Source: CAYZPE01 sp046050145 (lineage in GTDB: Bacteria; Patescibacteriota; Minisyncoccia; Phycocordibacterales; CAYZPE01). Taken from it: a stretch of 9,839 bases of DNA. Where the stretch lies: assembly GCA_046050145.1 (NCBI GenBank), contig JBJOQC010000010.1:1-9839 (forward strand). Reading direction: 5' to 3'. The number at the start of each line of letters is the position of its first letter. Position 1 is the stretch's first letter. The notes beneath the pieces were generated by a model. The model saw only the letters and a program-made list of their open reading frames with translations. It did not search any database and was not told the origin of the DNA. Of the stretch, positions 1 through 7,214 are shown piece after piece. The translations under genes and the position numbers were made by a program.

Positions 1-195
1 TAGAACCCGCTGATTCCCAGCTACCAATGTGCCATCCGTATTGATAGCAGGGAGTTCAGCGAGATTGAATTTCTTCAAACTACGTTTCAATCCCTCTAAC
101 TGCACTTCCGATAATTTTCTAGGATTTTTCTGGTATCGAATGAGGTCTTTTACTTTACGACGCTCAGTTCGCCACTCTAATTTTTGTTTAGACAT
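1..195 (-). CDS. ParB/sulfiredoxin-like N-terminal domain protein, probably a DNA methyltransferase (3' part outside window)
   Basis: The reverse complement reads as 65 open codons from an ATG at 195 to the window edge. The N-terminus is basic (MSKQKLEWRTERRKVKDLI), followed by NPRKLSE around residues 28-34, a helix ending in SLKKF, and AINTDGTLVAGNQRVL at the edge. This is the usual order of a ParB/Srx domain: an NPR segment, a helix, then a [G-x-x-R] nucleotide-binding motif, here GNQR rather than the commoner GHRR or GHQR. In phages and many environmental bacteria this domain, with its 'LAE-PAINTD' phrase, precedes an adenine or cytosine N-methyltransferase domain. The catalytic part lies outside the window, so the methyltransferase call is inference. 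No clear Shine-Dalgarno precedes the start. A short palindrome and a terminator sit just upstream. Confidence 0.7.
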   Translation of the reverse strand, partial: MSKQKLEWRTERRKVKDLIRYQKNPRKLSEVQLEGLKRSLKKFNLAELPAINTDGTLVAGNQRVL

Positions 196-202
196 AGTAA
201 TG

Positions 203-221
203 CTGATTACTTATTAATCAG
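203..221. promoter_or_regulatory. 7-5-7 inverted repeat just upstream of the ParB-like gene (possible operator)
   Basis: CTGATTA (203-209) and TAATCAG (215-221) are perfect complements around a 5-nt spacer. The site lies 8 nt upstream of the minus-strand start at 195 and directly after the terminator, where a promoter or operator of that gene should be. Function is inferred from position and symmetry only. It could also fold as a weak hairpin in the mRNA leader. Confidence 0.35.
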
Positions 222-226
222 TACAA

Positions 227-262
227 CAAAAAACACTAACCATTTGGGGTTAGTGTTTTTTG
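227..262 (-). terminator. Intrinsic terminator, perfect 15-bp stem, likely bidirectional
   Basis: Positions 227-241 pair perfectly with 248-262 around a 6-nt loop (ATTTGG). The stem runs CAAAAAACACTAACC to GGTTAGTGTTTTTTG, so an A-tract and a T-tract close it on either strand. It lies between two minus-strand genes, so it would end transcription coming from the HNH gene or from an RNA in 263-530. The methyltransferase-like gene would then need its own promoter in the remaining 30 nt. Confidence 0.85.
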
Positions 263-530
263 AATTAGGAGTGAGAAGCTCACTTGATATAACGCAACAA
301 CACAACCCGTTTAGGTTGAAATTTGTTGCCTTATCAATAAGCTTGGTCTGACAGATAGCGTTTACGCTTCTGCCCAGCATTTTTCTAAAGATTGAGTGCA
401 ATACTCAATTGACGCTCCGTGTGCGACATGTCGGCAATATGATTTTTGAATGTACTACTAGTATCGTAATACTTTGGCTAGATAATGCAATTAGATTTTC
501 TGGGGATATTGCTACAAAAGAATGATTTTA
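263..530 (-). other. Gene-free stretch with several small hairpins (possible structured RNA on the minus strand)
   Basis: I see no credible gene here. A minus-strand 64-codon frame (207-401) runs through the terminator stem and looks spurious. Several inverted repeats are visible. AGTGAG/CTCACT (270-275 with 279-284) has a triloop. GCAACAA/TTGTTGC (294-300 with 323-329) encloses CAACC/GGTTG (303-307 with 314-318). AGCG/CGCT (357-360 with 365-368) has a TTTA loop. ATTGAGT/ACTCAAT (391-397 with 403-409) has a 5-nt spacer. On the minus strand these hairpins end in the perfect terminator at 227-262, so a small RNA or long 3' UTR is possible. No convincing promoter was found. Confidence 0.35.
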
Positions 531-1373
531 TTACTGAATTCCATTTAAGCGCTTCAGATCTTCTATTGTTTCAGGAGTAGGCTCGCCTACGACGACAATA
601 TATTCAGGAGCATCAGAGGCGGCAAAAAATTTAATACTTACCATCAGACATTTTGTTCCATCTTTCCTTGATAACAACCCAAGACCCATAACGTTAGCGA
701 CGGGGACTTTCCCTATGTGGGGTACAGTGCTCCCTTCGTAGTCGCAACCAAGCCAGTATCCTACATCGTCTATTTCACCAAGGATTGTAGGTAGTACAAA
801 ATTTTTACTGAGGGCGTTCGGTCCTAAATATGCAACTACAGCACAGTACGCTATACGGGTAATCATTATTTCAAAGTGATTTCCTTTGTATTTTGCACTC
901 CCAATTATTTGCTTAATATTATGTTTATCCGAGAATTCCTTTAAATCAACCTTTCCAAAACCAATGGTTCTTAGCGCAATCCATACTGCACCGAATTTGT
1001 AATCTTCGTTACCAAAAAACGCAGGTAGAGGAAATTCGGGGAAAAGTGCAATACCCAAAGTCTCGTCTTTATTTAACTGCAAGGTTGTTTCAGTCCTATC
1101 TTTGAGCACTACATCCATATTGAATGTCATTTCCTGTAGTTTTGATCTGCGAGATGGGTAGTCAAGACAAGCTCTAGCTTCAATCCAGTTTTCATGGATA
1201 GGATTACGCTCGTACTTCGATGTGATTTTTCTACACTCTTCACAGCTGGCTTTCTTAAGAACCATCGTACCTGCAAGAGACAGAGGAATTACATGCTCAT
1301 CAGTTAGAGGTAGATCCGTCTTATTGCAGTAAATACATTTACCAATGTTAGTGTATTTTTGCTCCAAAATCAT
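531..1373 (-). CDS. HNH endonuclease-like protein with zinc-binding CxxC pairs
   Basis: This 280-residue protein carries an N-terminal HNH-type nuclease module: CIYC (residues 13-16), LTDEHVIPLSLAG (23-35) with the expected DEH metal and catalytic triplet, then SCEEC (43-47) followed by ITSKYE. The order C-x2-C, EH, C-x2-C matches HNH_5-like proteins, where the cysteines hold a structural zinc and the histidine attacks DNA in a beta-beta-alpha-metal fold. The remaining ~225 residues are not recognised; they look like an alpha/beta domain and may set target choice. I chose the ATG at 1373 because the module starts right after it. The frame stays open to a TTG at 1487, but that extension runs through a 9-bp palindrome (1451-1473). 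It diverges from the restriction operon, so it could be an accessory nuclease of the same island. Confidence 0.75.
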   Translation of the reverse strand: MILEQKYTNIGKCIYCNKTDLPLTDEHVIPLSLAGTMVLKKASCEECRKITSKYERNPIHENWIEARACLDYPSRRSKLQEMTFNMDVVLKDRTETTLQLNKDETLGIALFPEFPLPAFFGNEDYKFGAVWIALRTIGFGKVDLKEFSDKHNIKQIIGSAKYKGNHFEIMITRIAYCAVVAYLGPNALSKNFVLPTILGEIDDVGYWLGCDYEGSTVPHIGKVPVANVMGLGLLSRKDGTKCLMVSIKFFAASDAPEYIVVVGEPTPETIEDLKRLNGIQ

Positions 1374-1450
1374 ATTGTCATAATAGTGTATCTGAAACCT
1401 TGTAGGTAAGTAAGCTTCGCAAGACCCAATATGTAAGCTAAGGTACTGAC

Positions 1451-1473
1451 TAATAGCGTTAAATACGCTATTA
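1451..1473. promoter_or_regulatory. Perfect 9-5-9 palindrome, probable operator of the HNH gene
   Basis: TAATAGCGT (1451-1459) and ACGCTATTA (1465-1473) are perfect complements around TAAAT. On the minus strand the repeat overlaps AATAAT (1475-1470), five of six matches to a -10 box. The best -35 at a 17-nt spacing, TGCATA, is weak. The arrangement suits a repressor site at the HNH promoter about 80-100 nt upstream of the ATG. It could instead be an RNA hairpin in the leader. Confidence 0.4.
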
Positions 1474-1506
1474 TTGTTCGTACACAACTGAATATGCAGA
1501 CCTAAC

Positions 1507-1533
1507 CCCTAAAAAACCTTGTGTTTTCTAGGG
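1507..1533. other. 11-bp hairpin in the divergent intergenic region
   Basis: CCCTAAAAAAC (1507-1517) pairs with GTTTTCTAGGG (1523-1533) over 11 positions around a 5-nt loop. Ten pairs are Watson-Crick. The remaining A1512/C1528 position is a mismatch on the plus strand but becomes a G-U wobble on the minus strand. This asymmetry favours a minus-strand RNA. No T-run follows on either strand, so it is not a standard terminator. Confidence 0.45.
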
Positions 1534-1540
1534 TATGGTC

Positions 1541-1590
1541 AAAAACGCGATCAACTTAAAAACCCCGGCATCAGGGGCGTTGATCGCGTT
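1541..1590 (-). terminator. Strong intrinsic terminator/attenuator on the minus strand upstream of the HNH gene
   Basis: AACGCGATCAAC (1544-1555) pairs perfectly over 12 bp with GTTGATCGCGTT (1579-1590). A nested CCCC/GGGG stem (1563-1566 with 1574-1577) lies in the loop. Read on the minus strand, the outer stem runs into a T-tract (complement of 1545-1541). The inner stem is also followed by five T residues, so two terminators are nested. On the plus strand no T-run follows. It lies about 170 nt upstream of the HNH ATG, the position of a leader attenuator or of the end of a separate small RNA. Confidence 0.7.
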
Positions 1591-1676
1591 GCGTAGGGAA
1601 ACTTACGTAGAGACTCTGTCTCATCTTGGTGTCCGGGTTTTTGTGTACCCGAACGCTCCATAAAATCGCGATCAAC
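1579..1676. other. Alternative multi-hairpin fold competing with the terminator
   Basis: GTTGATCGCG (1579-1588) is also perfectly complementary to CGCGATCAAC at 1667-1676, so it can pair there instead of with 1546-1555. The enclosed segment offers three short hairpins: CGTA/TACG (1592-1595 with 1604-1607), GAGAC/GTCTC (1610-1614 with 1618-1622), and CGGGT/ACCCG (1634-1638 with 1647-1651). The result resembles a cloverleaf closed by a 10-bp stem. On the minus strand this fold forms first and would act as an antiterminator. The whole 1374-1679 stretch holds no convincing gene. A TAAAAT (1661-1666) could be a plus-strand -10 box, but no good -35 accompanies it. Confidence 0.5.
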
Positions 1677-1679
1677 GAT

Positions 1680-2288
1680 ATGTATAAAAAATTACCAGTG
1701 AGGAAACTCACAGGTTTTGAGATATTTAAAAACTCAGGACCACAATCATTCAATGTACTAGAATTCTGGCAGTATGGCTTTTCAAGCCTTAACTCTAATG
1801 TGCTTCGGGGAGCACTAGCCGAGTTTATTGTCGAAAACGCTCTCAAACAAAATAAAGATATCGACGTTCGTAGTCCTTGGGGAGACTACGATGTTTTGTA
1901 TCAGGATATAAAAATCGAAGTGAAGTGTTGCTCTTATATTCAAGATTGGGATCAGAACCAATTCTCAAAAGTACTATGGTCAGGTCTTAAAGCAAAAGAG
2001 CTTTATTACTCAGAAGCCGTGACAAAGCTATCTGACTTAAGCAAAACGTCCTCCTATAAATCCGATATCTACGTACTAGCTTTATTTAAGCATCAAGACC
2101 ATGCCTCACTCGACATCCTCGATATGAATCAATGGTGCTTCTATGTGTTGTCTAAATCTGAAATAGAAAGAATTACTAAGAGTGGAAATAGCGTATCGCT
2201 AACAAGGCTTGAAAAGGAAGGTCTAAACGAAGTTTCTTTCGCTGAATTAAAGCCTACAATAAAGGCTATTGTGAAGAATTTGTGTTAA
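1680..2288 (+). CDS. PD-(D/E)xK nuclease-like protein, first gene of the restriction operon
   Basis: This 202-residue protein has the core of a restriction-endonuclease-like fold. A conserved helix LRGALAEFIV has Glu48. The metal-binding Asp71 is in WGDYDV, and IEVK follows with Glu80 and Lys82. SYIQDWDQ (85-92) comes next, then a hydrophobic strand SDIYVLALF near 128-136. I recall a family of uncharacterised bacterial proteins with the same layout (RG-LAEFIV, then EVK, then Y-Q-W-Q), often near restriction genes; that is recollection, not a search. The frame is open back to a TTG at 1626, but ATG 1680 is preferred because upstream codons lie in the structured intergenic repeat and the family-like sequence begins after it. 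It ends 13 nt before hsdM, so co-transcription is likely. It may be a modification-dependent nuclease or an accessory effector. Confidence 0.7.
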   Translation: MYKKLPVRKLTGFEIFKNSGPQSFNVLEFWQYGFSSLNSNVLRGALAEFIVENALKQNKDIDVRSPWGDYDVLYQDIKIEVKCCSYIQDWDQNQFSKVLWSGLKAKELYYSEAVTKLSDLSKTSSYKSDIYVLALFKHQDHASLDILDMNQWCFYVLSKSEIERITKSGNSVSLTRLEKEGLNEVSFAELKPTIKAIVKNLC

Positions 2289-2301
2289 AATAACGCTAAT
2301 T

Positions 2302-3759
2302 ATGGCATCACATTTAGAAAATAGCTTTAAAAGAATCGATAACGAACTTTGGACAGATGGTGGTGCAAATAATCCTGGTGACTATATAACTCAAATATCA
2401 TGGGTGCTGTTTCTAAAATATCTTGAAGACCTTGAAAATCGAAGAAAGATTGATGCCGAGCTAAATAATCAAAAATACACTCCGATCATTAAAGAAGAGT
2501 TTCGGTGGCATTCGTGGGCAGTGCCAAAGACTAAGGATGGTAAAAAAGATGTCACACTAGCTCTAACAGGAAAAGATTTACTTGAGTTCGTACACAAAGA
2601 ACTATTTCCTTACCTCAAAGCATTTAAGAGTACTACTGAAAATACTAAGACCATCGCATACAAAATCGGAGAAATATTCAGTGAGATAGATTGTAAAATT
2701 CAGAACGGAAATACGCTTCGTTCAATGATTGATACAATCGATGAGCTTGAATTTAAAAAACAAGAACAGCTCGATGATCTGTCACATCTTTTTGAGGATA
2801 GATTGAAGCTTCTTGGAGGAGCTGGACGAAGTGGAGAGTATTACACCCCACGACCACTTATTAAAACAATGATTAAGGCACTTGATTTAGTGCCAGAAAA
2901 AACTATATACGATGGTGCTGCTGGCACGGCGGGTTTCTTAACAGAATCTTTTGATTTTTTGAAAGCAAAGGATTTGTCTGTAAAGGAGTTGAAGTTTCTC
3001 AAGGAAGAAACTTTCACAGGGAAAAATAAAATGGCTCAGCCGTATCTGCTCGGTACCATGAACATGATTCTTCATGGTATTGAGACTCCAAATATGATTC
3101 ATACTAACACTCTGACCGAAGACACTGCTGATATTCAGGAGAAGGACAGATTTGATTATGTTTTAGCGAACCCACCATTCGGAGGTAAGGAGAAAAATGA
3201 GGTTCAGGTTAATTTTCCAGTAAAGACTGGAGCAACTGAACTCCTGTTTCTTCAGCACTTTATGAAACGTCTGCGAGCTGGCGGGAAAGCAGCAATCGTC
3301 ATCAAAAACACTTTCTTATCTAATACGGACAATGCAACGGTTTCAGTTCGAAAGGAACTACTGGAGACCTGTGATTTACAAGCGGTACTAGATCTGCCAG
3401 GAGGAGCTTTTAGTGCCAATGCTTCAACTGGCGTAAAGACCGTCGTTCTTTTCTTTGAAAAAGGTAAACCAACGAAAAAGACTTGGTTTTATCAACTTGA
3501 TGCAGGACGTAGTCTTGGGAAAACAGATCCACTAAATGAAAAAGATTTTGCTGACTTTTTGAAACTCTATAAAAAGAAAGAAGATAGTTCAGTAAGCTGG
3601 TCCGTATCTATTGCAGACGTGAATCCAAAAACCTTTGATTTGTCAGTTAAAAACCCAAATGTCCCTGAAGAAGAGCCACTCCGAACACCTAAAGAAATCA
3701 TTAAGACTCTCGAGAGACTCGACAAAGAGGCTGCTGTAATACTGAACAAGTTAAAATGA
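2302..3759 (+). CDS. hsdM: Type I restriction-modification system DNA methyltransferase subunit HsdM
   Basis: The 485-residue N6-adenine methyltransferase subunit works with HsdS to methylate host target sites and also forms part of the restriction complex. The N-terminal helical HsdM_N domain covers roughly residues 3-150 (ELWTDGGANNPGDY near 15-28). GEYYTPR (178-184) leads into the catalytic domain. The AdoMet-binding motif I is DGAAGTAGF (204-212), with Gly where Pro is usual. Motif IV, the catalytic NPPFGG, is at 290-295. A C-terminal helical tail from about 455 should contact HsdS. The length is normal for the family. The stop overlaps the hsdS start by 4 bp (ATGA), so the two are translationally coupled. 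No clear Shine-Dalgarno precedes the ATG. Confidence 0.96.
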   Translation: MASHLENSFKRIDNELWTDGGANNPGDYITQISWVLFLKYLEDLENRRKIDAELNNQKYTPIIKEEFRWHSWAVPKTKDGKKDVTLALTGKDLLEFVHKELFPYLKAFKSTTENTKTIAYKIGEIFSEIDCKIQNGNTLRSMIDTIDELEFKKQEQLDDLSHLFEDRLKLLGGAGRSGEYYTPRPLIKTMIKALDLVPEKTIYDGAAGTAGFLTESFDFLKAKDLSVKELKFLKEETFTGKNKMAQPYLLGTMNMILHGIETPNMIHTNTLTEDTADIQEKDRFDYVLANPPFGGKEKNEVQVNFPVKTGATELLFLQHFMKRLRAGGKAAIVIKNTFLSNTDNATVSVRKELLETCDLQAVLDLPGGAFSANASTGVKTVVLFFEKGKPTKKTWFYQLDAGRSLGKTDPLNEKDFADFLKLYKKKEDSSVSWSVSIADVNPKTFDLSVKNPNVPEEEPLRTPKEIIKTLERLDKEAAVILNKLK

Positions 3760-4883
3760 TAAAAGACTGGGAGATAAAAAGATTAGGAGAAGTTTTGACG
3801 CTCGAATACGGCAAACCACTTCCAGAAACAGACCGAAGTCCAAAGGGAAAATTTCCTGTGTATGGTGCAAACGGAATTAAAACTAGAACGGACAAATTTT
3901 ATTGTGATCAATACAGCATTATTGTTGGTCGTAAGGGTTCGGCTGGTGAAGTAACACTAACAGAGGAAAAATTTTGGCCACTAGATGTTACTTATTTTGT
4001 CACTTTTGACGATAAAAAATTTAATCTCAAATACCTGTTCTGGCTTTTAAAAAGCTTGAATCTTCCATCTTATGCAACAGGGGTAAAGCCTGGGATTAAT
4101 CGTAATGAAATTTATAATATCGAAATTAAGGTTCCACCACTCACTGAACAAAAGCGGATTGTAAAGATTTTAGACGATAAACTTGAGACACTCGAAAAGT
4201 TGAAAGACGTGACGGAGGCACAATCATATGCCGCAAGAGAGCTTTTTGTAAGTCGCTCGGAAGAGTTACTGACAAATAGTAATGAATGGGAGGAAAAAAC
4301 AATCGGGGACGTCTGTTTTTTAGAAAATGGTGATCGGGGTAAGAATTATCCATCAAATGCCAAATTGCAAATGGAAGGAATTCCTTTTGTAAGTGCAGGC
4401 AATTTACAAGAGCAAGGAATTGCATTAAGTGAAAGAAATTATCTTTCAGATAAGCAGTATTCTTTACTAAGAAGCGGTAAATTTACTAGTGGAGATATTT
4501 TGTTTTGCTTAAGGGGTTCCCTTGGAAAATATGCGTATGTTAATTCTATAGATAAGGGAGCGATTGCTTCTTCCCTTGTTATTGTCAGACCAAAAGATAT
4601 TGTCTCAAAAGAATATTTAATGAGTTATTTTGGTTCTGGCTTGTGTAAGAAAATGATTGAAAAATACTCTGGAGGTGCTGCACAACCAAATCTAGGTGCA
4701 AAAGATTTGAAAAAATTTTTAATTTACGTCCCGACGCTAAAAGAGCAAAAAGTAATATGTGACGAGCTGGCTACTTTGAAGGGACAAACCAAGGAGTTAG
4801 AGCAAGTTTTTCGAAGAAAGATCGCTAATCTAGGGGAACTCAAGAAATCATATCTCAACGAAGCTTTTTCTGGAAAGCTCTAG
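3756..4883 (+). CDS. hsdS: Type I restriction-modification system specificity subunit HsdS
   Basis: The 375-residue specificity subunit reads the bipartite DNA target for both methylation and restriction. It has the two-repeat layout. Target-recognition domain 1 covers about 1-126 (WEIKRLGEVL near the start, VGRKGSAG at 57-64). It is followed by VPPLTEQKRIVKILD (126-140) and the first long spacer helix. Domain 2 covers about 178-325 (WEEKTIGDV, CLRGSLGKY at 251-259). VPTLKEQKVICDEL (325-338) and the second helix, ending in LKKSYLNEAFSGKL, follow. The two domains clearly differ, so the target should be two different half-sites. Both helices look intact, implying normal half-site spacing. The start overlaps hsdM. 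No neighbouring second hsdS or recombinase is present, so no phase-variable shuffling is evident here. Confidence 0.95.
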   Translation: MIKDWEIKRLGEVLTLEYGKPLPETDRSPKGKFPVYGANGIKTRTDKFYCDQYSIIVGRKGSAGEVTLTEEKFWPLDVTYFVTFDDKKFNLKYLFWLLKSLNLPSYATGVKPGINRNEIYNIEIKVPPLTEQKRIVKILDDKLETLEKLKDVTEAQSYAARELFVSRSEELLTNSNEWEEKTIGDVCFLENGDRGKNYPSNAKLQMEGIPFVSAGNLQEQGIALSERNYLSDKQYSLLRSGKFTSGDILFCLRGSLGKYAYVNSIDKGAIASSLVIVRPKDIVSKEYLMSYFGSGLCKKMIEKYSGGAAQPNLGAKDLKKFLIYVPTLKEQKVICDELATLKGQTKELEQVFRRKIANLGELKKSYLNEAFSGKL

Positions 4884-4908
4884 TTTTTAGTGTACTATTT
4901 GAATATCT

Positions 4909-7209
4909 ATGAAAACCGAGGCTGACACACGAAAAGAATATATTGATCCTGCGCTTGATGATGCCAAATGGGGGCATAACCTGACTGAAGGTTCTAAGGT
5001 TAGTTGCGAATTTAAGATCACGGATGGTCGGATGCTTTCTGGTGGTGCTCGGGCGAAGCAAAAGTTTGCAGACTATGTGCTTTCTCACAAGAATCAGAAG
5101 CTAGCAATTATTGAGGCTAAAAAAGAAGACGAGGAACCAACAGAGGGTCTTGAACAGGTAAAAGAGTATGCCAGATTGCTCAACCTACGAATCGTCTATT
5201 CTACTAATGGTAAGCAAACCTACTGTTTCGACATGGAAACAGGGCGCGGTGAATTTGTGGAGCAGTATCCGACTCCTGATGAACTGTATCGAACTGTAAA
5301 CGGAGTTCAATCAGATATTCATGAGCGAGTATTTGCAGAGCCTTTTCATAAAACTAAGTACGACCCTCGGTACTATCAAGAAAATGCCATCAATGCAGCA
5401 CTTGGAGCTATAACTAACGGTGACCAACGAGTCTTACTTACTCTTGCTACAGGTACAGGAAAGACGTTTATTGCTTTCCAGATAGTTTGGAAGCTTTTTA
5501 ACGCAAGATGGAATAATCGTGGAGACGAACGACGTCCAAGAGTTTTGTTCTTGGCTGATAGAAACGTATTGATTGACCAAGCCTTCGGCGATTTTAACCC
5601 ACTTGAAAGTGAGATTATTCGTGTAAATGGAGAAGAGATTCGTAAGCGAGGAGGAAAGATTCCAACCAACGCCAACTTATTCTTTTCTATTTATCAAGCG
5701 ATGACTGGAGGTGGAGATAATCCATACTACATGGATTATCCGTCCGATTTCTTTGATTTGATTATTATTGACGAGTGTCACAGAGGAGGTGCTTCAAATG
5801 ATGGAAACTGGAGAGCGGTACTTGAGCATTTTTCATCCGCTACACATCTAGGACTTACGGCTACACCAAAACGTGATGCCAACATCGATACCTATGAGTA
5901 TTTTGGTGATCCACGATATACCTACTCACTTCGTGATGGTATTGAGGACGGTTTCTTGACTCCGTTTAAGGTAAAGAAAGTAAGTACTACTATTGATACT
6001 TGGAAGCCAGGTCCAGGGGATATTGTTCTAGAGGGTGAAGTAGACCAAGAAGAATACGCAAAGGAAGACATGAACCGAAAAATCATCATCGCTGAGCGAG
6101 AAGAAGCTCTGGTGAAGATAATGTTGCGTGAAATGAATGAGACACAAAAGGCGATAGTTTTTTGTATGAGTGAAAAGCACGCATTGATGATTCGTGACTT
6201 CATCAACAAACATAAGCAGAGCAACGATGCTGATTACTGTGTTCGAGTAACTGCTTCTGAGGGTTCAGTTGGTGATCAGTGGCTAAAGATTTTCCGAGAT
6301 AATGAAAAGACGATTCCAACTATTTTGACGACTTCTCAGAAACTATCTACTGGAGTAGATGCTCGGAACCTTCGCTTTGTAGTTTTGATGAGACCTGTTG
6401 GGTCAATGGTCGAGTTTAAGCAAATCGTAGGTCGGGGTACTCGTGTATACGAAGGTAAAGACCACTTCACTATTATCGACTTTTATGATAACCACACTAA
6501 ATTTTCTGACTCAGACTGGGATGGTCCACCTGAAGAGATTGAGACCAAAGTCATAACAGAGGTTGAAGAGAATATCAGTATTCCAGAAAAGACTTTAAAA
6601 GATGTCATCGATGAAGCTTTAGAGACTCCGCCAAAGAAGCAGATGCTAAAGGTGCAGTTTGCGCCACATCGAACCGCCTTTATGGATTCTATGGTTGAGA
6701 CACTATATTTTGATGGTGACGGCAAACCTGTATCTCCTGAGCAATTCCTTAAAGATTTATTTGTTAAGCTTCCGGACTTTTTTGCTGACGAAGAAGCCTT
6801 GCGGAAGATTTGGTCTAACCAAGATACTCGTAATAAGTTGATTGATGAATTAGCAGAAAGAGGTTTTGATCTTGGAAAGCTGTTGAATCTACGAGATGCT
6901 TTTAAGGCGGGAGACTCTGACATATACGATTTGCTTCGATTTGTTGCCTTCGATAAAGAAATTATTTCACGCAAAGACCGGGTATCAAATGCGGACATAC
7001 ATTTCAAAGATAAGCTTGACGCCAAGAATCAAGAGTTTGTTGAGTTTGTGATAGCTCAGTATGAAAAGAACGGATTTGAATCCCTGAACGATCTTACAAA
7101 TCTGATAAATCTCAAGTACGGTAATAGTTCTGTTGTTGAGGACATGGGTGGCGTTTCTACAGTTAAAGGTAATTTTGAGACCCTTCAAGAAGTGCTGTAT
7201 GCAAATTAG
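4909..7209 (+). CDS. hsdR: Type I restriction-modification system endonuclease/translocase subunit HsdR
   Basis: The 766-residue motor and nuclease subunit translocates unmodified DNA with ATP and cuts it far from the recognition site. The N-terminal nuclease domain shows Asp55, then IIEAKK with Glu69 and Lys71, the D-x(n)-E-x-K metal site. The SF2 helicase core follows: Walker A LATGTGKT (179-186), Walker B DECH (288-291), TAT in motif III (317-319), and motif VI QIVGRGTR (505-512). A C-terminal domain of about 200 residues should bind the HsdM-HsdS core. It is on the short side for HsdR but looks complete. The gene lies 25 nt after hsdS with no obvious Shine-Dalgarno and no terminator between them. 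The membrane-protein gene follows after only 5 nt. Confidence 0.95.
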   Translation: MKTEADTRKEYIDPALDDAKWGHNLTEGSKVSCEFKITDGRMLSGGARAKQKFADYVLSHKNQKLAIIEAKKEDEEPTEGLEQVKEYARLLNLRIVYSTNGKQTYCFDMETGRGEFVEQYPTPDELYRTVNGVQSDIHERVFAEPFHKTKYDPRYYQENAINAALGAITNGDQRVLLTLATGTGKTFIAFQIVWKLFNARWNNRGDERRPRVLFLADRNVLIDQAFGDFNPLESEIIRVNGEEIRKRGGKIPTNANLFFSIYQAMTGGGDNPYYMDYPSDFFDLIIIDECHRGGASNDGNWRAVLEHFSSATHLGLTATPKRDANIDTYEYFGDPRYTYSLRDGIEDGFLTPFKVKKVSTTIDTWKPGPGDIVLEGEVDQEEYAKEDMNRKIIIAEREEALVKIMLREMNETQKAIVFCMSEKHALMIRDFINKHKQSNDADYCVRVTASEGSVGDQWLKIFRDNEKTIPTILTTSQKLSTGVDARNLRFVVLMRPVGSMVEFKQIVGRGTRVYEGKDHFTIIDFYDNHTKFSDSDWDGPPEEIETKVITEVEENISIPEKTLKDVIDEALETPPKKQMLKVQFAPHRTAFMDSMVETLYFDGDGKPVSPEQFLKDLFVKLPDFFADEEALRKIWSNQDTRNKLIDELAERGFDLGKLLNLRDAFKAGDSDIYDLLRFVAFDKEIISRKDRVSNADIHFKDKLDAKNQEFVEFVIAQYEKNGFESLNDLTNLINLKYGNSSVVEDMGGVSTVKGNFETLQEVLYAN

Positions 7210-7214
7210 CTAGT

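Noticed and set aside
284..330. Integron attC site
   Set aside because: The GCAACAA/TTGTTGC hairpin lacks the RYYYAAC and GTTRRRY core layout and there is no integron integrase or cassette array.
338..352. Resemblance of CTGTCAGACCAAG (minus strand) to sequence downstream of the TEM beta-lactamase gene
   Set aside because: The match is about 13 bases with no flanking similarity and no resistance gene or transposon end nearby; treated as chance.
207..401. 64-codon minus-strand reading frame
   Set aside because: It runs through the perfect terminator and several hairpins, ends inside the next gene's upstream region, and has no ribosome-binding site.
1374..1487. N-terminal extension of the HNH protein from a TTG at 1487
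   Set aside because: The extension is encoded across a 9-bp perfect palindrome and a probable -10 box, while the domain begins just after ATG 1373.
1626..1679. N-terminal extension of the PD-(D/E)xK protein from a TTG at 1626
   Set aside because: The codons lie in the hairpin and third repeat copy of the structured intergenic region; ATG 1680 fits better.
1571..1846. 91-codon minus-strand reading frame
   Set aside because: It overlaps the nuclease-like gene and the structured repeat region; composition looks like a shadow of the plus-strand gene.
6483..7025. 180-codon minus-strand frame inside hsdR
   Set aside because: Serine-rich shadow of the hsdR coding strand with no recognisable domain; hsdR is intact across it.
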